From AA29 sp041481445 (GTDB lineage: Bacteria; Acidobacteriota; Vicinamibacteria; Fen-336): a stretch of DNA of 27,242 nt. Both the position numbers and the translations under genes were made by a program. Position 1 is the first letter of the stretch; each line of letters starts with the position of its first letter. Positions 1 through 6,737 of this stretch are shown in pieces. The DNA lies in NCBI GenBank assembly GCA_041481445.1, contig JBGPBV010000091.1, positions 1 through 27,242 of the forward strand, given 5' to 3'. The notes beneath the pieces are model-generated. The model saw only the letters and a list, made by a program, of their open reading frames with translations, searched no databases and had not been told where the DNA came from.

Positions 1-117
1 GAAGAACGAGGCCGCGACCGCGAAGAAGGACGCGCTTCCGCCCAGCACCTTCTCCGCCCGCCCGAACGGCGTCTCCACGGTGTCGTACGCCACGCTGCCC
101 ACGACCAGGATCGACAT
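1..117 (-). CDS. PfkB-family sugar kinase, N-terminal fragment (cut by window edge)
   Basis: Only the first 39 codons are inside the window, read leftward from the ATG at 117-115. The peptide begins MSILVVGSVAYDT and reaches VLGGSASFFAVAASFF. That is the N-terminal beta strand and the GG-containing substrate segment typical of the PfkB/ribokinase family, which phosphorylate sugars or nucleosides with ATP. A GAGG Shine-Dalgarno sits about 5 nt before the ATG, next to the stop codon of the upstream lipoprotein gene, with a 6-nt gap. A PfkB kinase beside a methylthioadenosine phosphorylase fits a salvage role for the released (methylthio)ribose unit, but the substrate-deciding C-terminal part is missing, so the substrate is inference. 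Family assignment is fairly safe despite the short length. Confidence 0.8.
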   Translation of the reverse strand, partial: MSILVVGSVAYDTVETPFGRAEKVLGGSASFFAVAASFF

Positions 118-123
118 GTCGCC

Positions 124-1575
124 TCAATTCACCGCGGGGGGCCGGTAGCCCCACAGCTCGGTACCGTGGTTCGGATCCGTCGCCGCGAAGAGGAGCAGTC
201 CGCTTGCCGCTCCCCAGGAGCGGACGGGAAATTGGCCGGTGTGGCCGGCGATAGAGGGCGCGGCGTCGGTGAGAGCCTCTGTTCCCGCCGGCGTGCCGTC
301 CGTGCGCCAGAGGCGGCGCGAAGAGCCGTCGTACGCCGAGAAGTAGAGCGCTGAACCCATGACGGTGAAGTTCTCGATCTGGGAGCTGGTGGAGCCCGGA
401 GCAATGTCCTTCACCATCGCCGTCCCGTCCGGCGTCCCATCGCTGCGCCAGAGCTCGAACCCGCTCAGCCCGTCCGAAGCCACGAAGAACATCGCATCTC
501 CCCAGGGCTGGAAGTCCGAGATCATGTTGTCGTACCGCGGGCTGAACGCGAGGCGGAGAGGCTTGACGAGCTGTGTCCCCGCCGCCGTCCCGTCGCTGGT
601 CCAGAGGCCCCCCTCGCCGGCGAAGAAGAGGAGACGGGACGATGCCCTCAGGAGTGTCGGCGACATGTCGCCGATCGGCTGCGTTCCACCCGGCGTTCCG
701 TCGCTGGTCCAGAGCGAGTCGTCCACCCGGAAGAACAGCCGGCCCCTCGCGGCCGTGAGCTCACCGATTCGAGGAACGCTGCCCGCGCCGAAGACCGGCA
801 ATGGAAGCGGTTCCGGACCCGGCAGCGTCTCCTTGACCAGTACGGTGCCTTCGGTCGTTCCGTCGCTTCGCCAGAGTTCGCGACCGGTATCGGGCGCCTC
901 GGCGAGCAGGTACACGAGGCCGTTGAACGGTGTCAGGTCGGTCGGCTGAATCCGCTGGTTCTCCAGGCAGACGCCGCCGCCAGTGTCGGGAGGAACCGGA
1001 CCCGGGCCCGGATAGATGTCCTTGACCATCCTAGTGCCGTCAGTCGTACCGTCGCTGCGCCAGAGCTCGTAGCCATGCTCTTCGTCGCAAGCGACGAAGA
1101 GCACCATGCCATTCAGCGCGACGAACGATCGTGGATACGAGCTTCCCCTCGTGGGCCCGCCGCTGACGAACGGGCCGGGGTCGATGTCCTTCACCAGGAG
1201 AGTTCCGGCGCTCGTTCCGTCGGTGCTCCAGAGCTCGTCGCCGTGGTCGCGATCCGAGCCGTCGAAACAGACCCGACCGCCGATCGCCGTGAATTCGCCG
1301 AGGGAGGACAAGCGGCCGCCGTCGATCCGTATCGTTCCCGAGGCCGTCCCATCCGTCCTCCACAGACCCTCCCCGCCCCCGGCTACCGCGTGGAACACGA
1401 CTCCGCCGGCGACCGGCGCGAACCGGCTCGGCTCGGACGAGGAAGGACCGGGCTCGAGATCCTTGACGAGGAACGGGTTCTCCGCGTCTTGCGGCGACGC
1501 CTCGTGGGTGGCGCCGCAACCGACGATCGGAAGTGCCGCCGCGGCCAGGGCGGCGGCGACGCCTTTCACTCGCAT
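124..1575 (-). CDS. ELWxxDGT-repeat lipoprotein
   Basis: 483 residues. The N-terminus is a lipoprotein signal: MRVKG, a hydrophobic Ala/Leu run, then the lipobox IVGC with the lipidated Cys near residue 20, so the product is probably anchored on the outer side of a membrane. The mature part is a chain of repeats each holding LWxxDGTxxGT. I count eight full copies (GLWRTDGTASGT, ELWSTDGTSAGT, ELWRSDGTTDGT and so on) and a closing half copy ELWGYRPP. Most are followed by VKD(I/L)xPGP and spaced by a strand such as LFFVA. This is the ELWxxDGT repeat family, thought to form a beta-propeller-like surface protein; no enzyme activity is known. The ATG at 1575 overlaps the mtnP stop by one base (TGATG) and has no good Shine-Dalgarno, so translation is probably coupled. 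Base composition is lower in GC than the neighbours, for example 35/60 at 481-540. Confidence 0.9.
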   Translation of the reverse strand: MRVKGVAAALAAAALPIVGCGATHEASPQDAENPFLVKDLEPGPSSSEPSRFAPVAGGVVFHAVAGGGEGLWRTDGTASGTIRIDGGRLSSLGEFTAIGGRVCFDGSDRDHGDELWSTDGTSAGTLLVKDIDPGPFVSGGPTRGSSYPRSFVALNGMVLFVACDEEHGYELWRSDGTTDGTRMVKDIYPGPGPVPPDTGGGVCLENQRIQPTDLTPFNGLVYLLAEAPDTGRELWRSDGTTEGTVLVKETLPGPEPLPLPVFGAGSVPRIGELTAARGRLFFRVDDSLWTSDGTPGGTQPIGDMSPTLLRASSRLLFFAGEGGLWTSDGTAAGTQLVKPLRLAFSPRYDNMISDFQPWGDAMFFVASDGLSGFELWRSDGTPDGTAMVKDIAPGSTSSQIENFTVMGSALYFSAYDGSSRRLWRTDGTPAGTEALTDAAPSIAGHTGQFPVRSWGAASGLLLFAATDPNHGTELWGYRPPAVN

Positions 1576-2450
1576 CAACGATCCAGGTACTTGCCCACGA
1601 TGGGGGCCAACTCGGCCTTGACCTCCGCCGGCACCGCCTCCGGGGCGGTGATGAGGGCGTGGGCGAGGGCGGTCGCGCACTCGCACCGCCGCGGCCCCTC
1701 CGGCAGCTCCTGGACCGCCGCGCGCAGCACTGCCTTGGCGGTGGCCGCGTTCCTCACCAGGTTGGCCACGATCTGGTCCACCGTCACCGCGTCGTGGTCG
1801 GGATGCCAGCAGTCGTAGTCGGTGACCATGGCCAGGGTGGCGTAGCAGATCTCGGCCTCGCGGGCCAGGCGCGCCTCCTGGAGGTTGGTCATGCCGATGA
1901 TGTCCATCCCCCACGACCGGTACAGCTCGGACTCCGCGAGGGTCGAGAACTGCGGCCCCTCGATGCAGACGTAGGTCCCGCCCTCGTGCACCGTCGCCCC
2001 CGCCGTGTGGCAGGCCGCCGCCAGCACCCGGCCGAGGTCGGCGCAGAACGGGCGCGCGAACCCGACGTGGGCCACGAGCCCGCGGCCGAAGAACGTGGAG
2101 GTCCGCTCGAACGTGCGGTCCACGAACTGGTCCGGCACCACCATGTCGAGCGGCGCGTACTTCTCCTTGAGGGAGCCCACCGCGGAGACGGACAGGATCC
2201 GCTCCACGCCCAGCATCTTCAGGGCGTAGATGTTGGCCCGGAAGTTGATCTCGCTCGGCATGATGCGATGGCCGCGGCCGTGGCGGGGCAGGAAGGCCAC
2301 CGCCCGCCCCTCCAGCGTGCCCAGGACCAGCCGGTCGGAGGGCGAGCCGAACGGCGTCTCCACCGCGACCTCCCGCGCCCCCGACACCCCCTCCATCTCG
2401 TAGAGGCCGCTGCCGCCGATGATCCCGACCTCGGCCGTCCCTTCCGTCAA
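1575..2450 (-). CDS. mtnP: S-methyl-5'-thioadenosine phosphorylase
   Basis: 291 residues, full family length. It phosphorolyses 5'-methylthioadenosine to adenine and 5-methylthioribose-1-phosphate in the cytoplasm, the first salvage step after polyamine or ethylene-type SAM use. Motifs seen: GIIGGSGLY (residues 9-17, phosphate loop), PRHGRGHRI (55-63), EGPQFST (164-170), GMTN..EA.LAREAE (186-200) and TDYDCW (210-215), whose aspartates choose 6-aminopurines over 6-oxopurines. A CEC motif at 256-258 matches the CxC seen near the C-terminus of many MTAPs. The start is TTG at 2450-2448. It overlaps the upstream stop as TTGA and is preceded by GGAGGT at optimal distance; no ATG or GTG fits the conserved N-terminus better. 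It lies in the minus operon, with the PfkB kinase two genes downstream. Confidence 0.95.
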   Translation of the reverse strand: MTEGTAEVGIIGGSGLYEMEGVSGAREVAVETPFGSPSDRLVLGTLEGRAVAFLPRHGRGHRIMPSEINFRANIYALKMLGVERILSVSAVGSLKEKYAPLDMVVPDQFVDRTFERTSTFFGRGLVAHVGFARPFCADLGRVLAAACHTAGATVHEGGTYVCIEGPQFSTLAESELYRSWGMDIIGMTNLQEARLAREAEICYATLAMVTDYDCWHPDHDAVTVDQIVANLVRNAATAKAVLRAAVQELPEGPRRCECATALAHALITAPEAVPAEVKAELAPIVGKYLDR

Positions 2451-3301
2451 TGCCGGACCTCCAGCGCGTAGCCGTCGCCCTCGCGGCGCACGCGCCCCAG
2501 CGGCGTGCGCGCGTCATGATAGAAGACCATCGTCCATCCGCCGTCCGCGGCCGCGGCCAGGAGGCGCCGCTTGGCCTCCATCGTGGCCACCGGGAACAGG
2601 TCGTACCCCATCACGAACGGCAGCGGAAGATGGCTGGCGGTGGGCACGAGGTCGGTGGGGACCACGAGCGTCGCCCCGCCGTCCGCCACCACCGCCATCT
2701 GGTGATGCGTGGTGTGGCCCCCGACGGGCACCACCCGCACCCCGGGGGCGACTTCGGTCTCGCCCTCCACGAGGTCGAGCTGGCCCGCTTCCGCCACCGG
2801 GACGAAGTCGTCCGCGCGATAGGACGCGCGGCTGCGCTCGTGCGGGTGGGTGGCGTCCTCCCACTCGCCGCGCTGTACGACGTAGCGGGCGCGGGGGAAC
2901 GTCGGGCGGACCCGTCCGTCGACCAGGCGGGTGTTGCCCCCCGAGTGGTCGAAGTGCAGGTGGGTGTTGATGACGACGTCGACGTCGTCGGGGGAGAGGC
3001 CCTGCCCGCGCAGGCCGTCGAGCAGGGTGGCCGAGCGGTCGATCCGGTACATCCGGACCTCCTTCTCGCTCCAGCGGTCGCCCATGCCGGTGTCGACGAG
3101 GACGCGCTTGCCCCCGGACTCGACGAGGGCCACGTTGAGGCCGAGGGTGACCCGGTTGCGCTCGTCGGGGGGATCCCGCTTCTCCCAGACCACGCGCGGC
3201 ACCACCCCGAACATCGCCCCGCCGTCGAGGGCGATGTGTCCGTCGGAGAGGAGGCTCACGCGAGCCCGGCCCACCGTGACGGTGGGGACCGCCGCGCTCA
3301 T
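2447..3301 (-). CDS. MBL-fold metallo-hydrolase (lactonase-like)
   Basis: 284 residues from the ATG at 3301, which overlaps the upstream stop as ATGA. A longer reading exists, but its extra N-terminus lies inside the epimerase gene and is not needed. The metallo-beta-lactamase fold is clear: THLHFDHSGGN at residues 113-123 gives H114, H116, D118 and H119, followed by H196 (GGHTTHH), D217 (PTDLVP) and H262 (YHD). This is the complete two-zinc ligand set. Overall layout and length resemble the AHL-lactonase/YtnP-like branch, which opens lactone rings, but that specificity cannot be read from these motifs. In this operon it could equally act on a thioester or a metabolite of the acyl-CoA or methionine salvage steps. 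The stop overlaps the TTG start of mtnP. Confidence 0.9.
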   Translation of the reverse strand: MSAAVPTVTVGRARVSLLSDGHIALDGGAMFGVVPRVVWEKRDPPDERNRVTLGLNVALVESGGKRVLVDTGMGDRWSEKEVRMYRIDRSATLLDGLRGQGLSPDDVDVVINTHLHFDHSGGNTRLVDGRVRPTFPRARYVVQRGEWEDATHPHERSRASYRADDFVPVAEAGQLDLVEGETEVAPGVRVVPVGGHTTHHQMAVVADGGATLVVPTDLVPTASHLPLPFVMGYDLFPVATMEAKRRLLAAAADGGWTMVFYHDARTPLGRVRREGDGYALEVRH

Positions 3302-3699
3302 CGCGCCTCCTCCTTCAGCTCGAGCAGGACCCCCGCCGCGCCTCGCGGGTGGACGAAGGCCACCCGGCACCCTCCTGCCCCCGGGCGCGGCGTCTCGTCG
3401 AGCACGGGCACGCCCCGCGCCTTGAGCTCGGCCAGCGCGGCGTCGATGTCCTCCACCAGCACGCAGACGTGGTGCAGGCCGGAGCGCTTCTCGAGGAAGC
3501 GCGCGATGACGGAGGAAGGATCGGTCGGCTCCAGCAGCTCGAGGTGCGACTCGCCGGCGGGCAGGAACGCCGTCCGCACCTTCTCCGTCGGCACCTCGTG
3601 CCTGGCCTCGACGGAGAAGCCCAGCGCCTCGTACGCGCGCACCGCCTCCGCCAGGTCCTTCACCGCGATCCCCAGGTGGTCCACCTTCAGGATCTTCAC
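3298..3699 (-). CDS. mce: methylmalonyl-CoA epimerase (VOC family)
   Basis: 133 residues, the usual length. It is a vicinal-oxygen-chelate protein of two beta-alpha-beta-beta-beta units. The first starts VDHLGIAVKDL (H8) and contains SHLELLEP (E54). The second starts GLHHVCVLVEDI (H76/H77) and ends GVLLELKE (E127). These four positions match the metal ligands of methylmalonyl-CoA epimerase, which interconverts the (S) and (R) forms so that the B12 mutase can make succinyl-CoA. The start is GTG at 3699, overlapping the meaB stop as GTGA. Its position directly after meaB, the chaperone of that mutase, strongly favours epimerase over glyoxalase I or another VOC enzyme. No mutase or propionyl-CoA carboxylase gene is in the window. 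Confidence 0.92.
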   Translation of the reverse strand: MKILKVDHLGIAVKDLAEAVRAYEALGFSVEARHEVPTEKVRTAFLPAGESHLELLEPTDPSSVIARFLEKRSGLHHVCVLVEDIDAALAELKARGVPVLDETPRPGAGGCRVAFVHPRGAAGVLLELKEEAR

Positions 3700-4637
3700 A
3701 GGCCCGCCCGGGCCAGGACCTCGTCCGTGGCCGTGAAGGGGTCGGTCTGGCGGGCGGCCAGGCGGTCGAGGATGCGCTCGCGCTCCGCCTCCCCCAGGGC
3801 GCGCGCGTCCAACCGGGCCAGCACCCGCTCGCGCAGCGTCTCCTCGAACTGCTGGAGCAGGTGCGCGCGCTTCTTGCGGGCGAGCAGGCCGGAGGCTTCC
3901 GCCCGCGCCTGGAAGGCCTCGATCGCGTCGAGCACGGCGTCGATGCCGACGTCGTCGGTGGCGACCGTCTTGACGATCTCGGGCGCGTCGGCCCCCTCCG
4001 GCCCCATCGACAGCATCGAGCGCAGCTCCGTGACCAGGCGGTCCACGCCCTCGCGATCCGCCTTGTTCACCACGAACACGTCCGCGATCTCCATGATCCC
4101 TGCCTTCAAGGCCTGGACCTCGTCCCCCAGGCCGGGCACCAGGACGACCACGCTCACGTCCGCGGTGCCCACGATCTCGACCTCGCCCTGGCCCACTCCC
4201 ACCGTCTCCACGAGCACGACGTCCTTGCCGGAGGCGCCCAGGACGGTGATGGCGTGGGCGGTGGCGGCGGCCAGCCCGCCCAGGTGCCCGCGCGTCGCCA
4301 TCGAGCGGATGAACACGCCCGCGTCCACGGCGTGGCCCTGCATGCGGATGCGGTCGCCCAGGATGGCGCCCCCCGTGTAGGGCGAGGTCGGGTCCACGGC
4401 GATGATCCCGACCGTCTTCCCCCGCGCGCGCAGGTGCGCGGTCAGCCGGTCCACCAGCGTGGACTTGCCCGCTCCCGGGGGCCCCGTCACCCCCACCACC
4501 AGGGCACGTCCCGCGTGCGGGAACAGCGCGGACAGCAGCCCGGCCGCCTCGGGAGCGCCGTCCTCGACCAGGCTGATCGCGCGCGCCACCGCCCGCACGT
4601 CGCCCGCGAGCACACCCTTCGCGAGGGCCTGCGTCAG
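3696..4637 (-). CDS. meaB: MeaB/ArgK-type GTPase, methylmalonyl-CoA mutase chaperone
   Basis: About 313 residues. A G3E-type GTPase that guards and reloads B12-dependent methylmalonyl-CoA mutase. Visible motifs: Walker A GPPGAGKS at residues 52-59, the family hallmark DPTSPYTGGAILGDRIRM at 82-99, ETVGVGQ at 144-150 (switch region), and base-recognition NKAD at 191-194. The start is unusual. Homology wants a few residues before VLAGD, and the only initiator-like codon there is CTG at 4637-4635, which overlaps the acyl-CoA dehydrogenase stop as CTGA. A GTG at 4613 would give a protein 8 residues shorter and is the main alternative. A much longer reading of this frame exists, but its upstream part lies antisense or out of frame over the dehydrogenase and is not real. 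Confidence 0.93.
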   Translation of the reverse strand: MTQALAKGVLAGDVRAVARAISLVEDGAPEAAGLLSALFPHAGRALVVGVTGPPGAGKSTLVDRLTAHLRARGKTVGIIAVDPTSPYTGGAILGDRIRMQGHAVDAGVFIRSMATRGHLGGLAAATAHAITVLGASGKDVVLVETVGVGQGEVEIVGTADVSVVVLVPGLGDEVQALKAGIMEIADVFVVNKADREGVDRLVTELRSMLSMGPEGADAPEIVKTVATDDVGIDAVLDAIEAFQARAEASGLLARKKRAHLLQQFEETLRERVLARLDARALGEAERERILDRLAARQTDPFTATDEVLARAGL

Positions 4638-5791
4638 CGGACCATCCCTTTGAGGCCGAGCAGCTCGCGCGCGATGACCAGGCGCTGGACCTCGCTCGTG
4701 CCCTCGCCGATGGTCCCGAGCTTGCTGTCGCGCAGGTAGCGCTCCACCGGGTACTCCTTGATGTAGCCGTACCCGCCGTGGATCTGCACCGCGTCGAGCG
4801 CGATCTTCACCGCCACCTCGCTCGCGTAGAGCTTGGCCATCGAGGACTCCAGCTTGTGCTCGCGTCCGGAGTCGCGCAGGGAGGCGGCGTGCCAGGTGAG
4901 CAGGCGGGCCGCGCTCACCCTGGTGGCCATGTCCGCGATCTTGAACTGGACGGCCTGGAAGTCCGCGATCGAGTGGCCGAACTGCTTGCGGCCCTGCGCG
5001 TAGGTCATGGAGGCCTCCAGGGAGGCCTGGGCGATGCCGATGGAGAAGGCGGCGATGCCGATGCGGCCGCGGTCCAGGATCTTCAGCGTGTCCACGTAGC
5101 CGTAGCCCTCGCGCCCGAGCAGGTTCTCCGCGGGCACGCGGCAGTCCTCGAACACGAGCTCCGAGGTGTCGGAGGAGCGCACCCCGAGCTTGTCCTCCTT
5201 CTTGCCCGCGCGGAAGCCCCTGGTCCCGCGCTCGACGATGAAGGCGGAGATCCCCTTCTTCTCCTTCGCGCGGTCGGTCACCGCCATCACCACCGCCGTG
5301 TCCGCGATGCGCCCGTTCGTGATGAAGGTCTTGGAGCCGTTCAGGATCCAGAAGGCGCCGTCCCGCACGGCCGTGGTCTTGGTGCCCCCGGCGTCGGATC
5401 CCGCGCTGTTCTCGGTCAGGCCCCAGCAGCCGACCTTCTCGCCGCGGGCGAGGGGCGTGAGGTAGCTCTTCTTCTGGTCCTCGGAGCCGGCCAGGAAGAT
5501 GTGGCCGGAGCAGAGGCTGTTGTGGGCGGCCACCGACAGCGCCACCCCGGCGTCCACGCGCGAGAGCTCCTCCATGACGATCGCGTAGTCCACCGTCGAC
5601 ATCCCGGAGCCGCCGTATTCGGCCGGCCAGACCACGCCCATGAGGCCGATCTCGCCCAGCTTCGTGAAGACCTCGCGCGGGAACTCCTGCTTGTCGTCCC
5701 ATTCCCGGGCATGGGGGCCGATCTCCGCCTCCGCGAAGTCCCGGACCGTTTTCTTCAGGAGCTGCTGCTCCTCGCTGAGGCTGAAATCCAA
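4634..5791 (-). CDS. acyl-CoA dehydrogenase
   Basis: 385 residues, a typical FAD acyl-CoA dehydrogenase of the short/medium-chain type. It makes the alpha,beta-double bond of an acyl-CoA and passes electrons to ETF. Signposts: N-terminal helical domain beginning MDFSLSEEQ; GCWGLTENSAGSD in the FAD/substrate beta domain; QAVQFKIADMATR; and IHGGYGYIKEYPVERYLRD. The C-terminal IGEGTSEVQRLVIARELLG puts the catalytic base at E363. The start is TTG at 5791, chosen because GGAGGAGG lies just upstream and the protein then begins exactly at the conserved N-terminus. It is the first gene of the minus operon leading into meaB and mce, so a branched-chain or odd-chain acyl-CoA giving propionyl-CoA is a reasonable guess, not shown. 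It is divergent from mtgA. Confidence 0.95.
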   Translation of the reverse strand: MDFSLSEEQQLLKKTVRDFAEAEIGPHAREWDDKQEFPREVFTKLGEIGLMGVVWPAEYGGSGMSTVDYAIVMEELSRVDAGVALSVAAHNSLCSGHIFLAGSEDQKKSYLTPLARGEKVGCWGLTENSAGSDAGGTKTTAVRDGAFWILNGSKTFITNGRIADTAVVMAVTDRAKEKKGISAFIVERGTRGFRAGKKEDKLGVRSSDTSELVFEDCRVPAENLLGREGYGYVDTLKILDRGRIGIAAFSIGIAQASLEASMTYAQGRKQFGHSIADFQAVQFKIADMATRVSAARLLTWHAASLRDSGREHKLESSMAKLYASEVAVKIALDAVQIHGGYGYIKEYPVERYLRDSKLGTIGEGTSEVQRLVIARELLGLKGMVR

Positions 5792-5831
5792 GGGAGCCTC
5801 CTCCGGGCAGGATGACCGGGGCCGAGATTGC

Positions 5832-5838
5832 TATTCTA
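5832..5838. promoter_or_regulatory. Shared symmetric -10 element between acyl-CoA dehydrogenase operon and mtgA
   Basis: In the 52-bp divergent gap the only AT-rich island reads TATTCTA. On the plus strand TATTCT (5832-5837) is preceded by TGC, an extended -10, and lies 6 nt before the TTG of mtgA. On the minus strand the same bases give TAGAAT (5838-5833), about 41 nt upstream of the dehydrogenase TTG. No -35 match is visible on either side. This is inference from pattern only. Confidence 0.5.
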
Positions 5839-5843
5839 CCTTC

Positions 5844-6716
5844 TTGAGGCTCCTGCGCCGTCTGCTCCTCGCCGCCGCCGTCTCGGTGGCGATCCTGGCC
5901 GCGTACGTGGCCTGGGGGCTCCCCGCCCGCGACGACGTGCGGGCCCTCGCCCGCCGCAACCCCACCACCACCGGCGTGATGCGCCAGCGCGAGGAGGAGG
6001 CGCGCGCGACCGGCCGGCGGCCGCGCCACGAGCAGTCCTGGGTGCCGCTGGGCCGCATCTCGCGCCACCTCGTGCACGCCGTGCTCTCCGCCGAGGACCA
6101 GAACTTCTTCGGGCACCAGGGCGTGGACTGGGACGCCATCGAGAAGTCGGTGACGGAGGACCGCAAGCGCTGGAGCTTCGCGCGCGGCGGCAGCACGATC
6201 ACCCAGCAGCTGGCCAAGAACCTGTTCTTCACGACGCGCAAGAGCCCGATCCGCAAGCTGCGCGAGCTGGTGGTGGCGCGCTGGCTGGAGAATGACCTCG
6301 GCAAGCCGCGCATCCTCGAGCTGTACCTCAACGTGATCGAATGGGGCGACGGGGTCTACGGCGCGCAGGCGGCGGCCCAGCGCTACTTCGGCAAGCCGGC
6401 CTCCCTCCTCGACGCCGACGAGGCGGCCGGCCTGGCCGGGATGATCCCCAACCCGCGGCGGATCAACCCACGGGTCGACCCCGCCCGCTTCGCGCGCGCG
6501 CAGCGGCGGGTGGTGTGGCTGATGGCGCACGCGGGCTACCTGAGCCGCTCCGGCCTCGGCGCCGAGCCGCCTCCGCCGGAGCCGGTGGACGAGGACGCGC
6601 CGGCGACGCCCGTGGAGGCGCCCTCCCCGGAGGCCGCTCCCTTCCCGTCCTCCTCCCCCGGATCCCCGCCCGCGGCCGCGTCACCCGCGCCCGAACCGAC
6701 CGCCTCGCCGGTGTAG
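5844..6716 (+). CDS. mtgA: monofunctional peptidoglycan glycosyltransferase
   Basis: 290 residues from TTG 5844. It polymerises lipid II into glycan strands on the periplasmic face of the inner membrane (GT51 family). One N-terminal membrane anchor (about residues 7-24) follows a basic MRLLRR. The GT51 motifs are in order: AVLSAEDQNFFGHQGVDWDAI (catalytic E84), GGSTITQQLAKNLF (115-128), KLRELVVARWLE, and ELYLNVIEWGDGVYGAQAAA with the second acidic residue E166. No transpeptidase domain follows. Instead the last 50 or so residues are a Pro/Ala/Ser/Glu-rich tail not needed for catalysis. I chose TTG because it starts exactly at the basic anchor; no Shine-Dalgarno precedes it, but a -10-like TATTCT sits 6 nt away, so the mRNA may be leaderless. 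Confidence 0.92.
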   Translation: MRLLRRLLLAAAVSVAILAAYVAWGLPARDDVRALARRNPTTTGVMRQREEEARATGRRPRHEQSWVPLGRISRHLVHAVLSAEDQNFFGHQGVDWDAIEKSVTEDRKRWSFARGGSTITQQLAKNLFFTTRKSPIRKLRELVVARWLENDLGKPRILELYLNVIEWGDGVYGAQAAAQRYFGKPASLLDADEAAGLAGMIPNPRRINPRVDPARFARAQRRVVWLMAHAGYLSRSGLGAEPPPPEPVDEDAPATPVEAPSPEAAPFPSSSPGSPPAAASPAPEPTASPV

Positions 6717-6719
6717 CAT
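6714..6719 (+). promoter_or_regulatory. Possible -10 box for the CBS-methyltransferase-kinase operon
   Basis: TAGCAT overlaps the TAG stop of mtgA and lies 18 nt before the ATG of the CBS gene, which also has GAGGAT as a Shine-Dalgarno. No -35 match is evident. Weak, pattern only; the CBS operon could also be read through from mtgA. Confidence 0.3.
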
Positions 6720-6737
6720 AGGCGGCGGCGAGGATCT

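Noticed and set aside
124..1575. ELWxxDGT repeats as a DNA tandem repeat or mobile element
   Set aside because: Repeat units differ in length and codons; the repetition is at protein level only, with no terminal inverted or direct repeats at the gene edges.
3298..3699. Glyoxalase I instead of methylmalonyl-CoA epimerase
   Set aside because: The VOC fold alone would allow it, but length, ligand spacing and the overlap with meaB favour the epimerase.
3696..6530. A single 944-residue minus reading frame
   Set aside because: Only its last 313 residues are MeaB. The rest lies antisense to mtgA or out of frame over the dehydrogenase and is Arg/Gly/Pro-rich, as expected from high-GC DNA.
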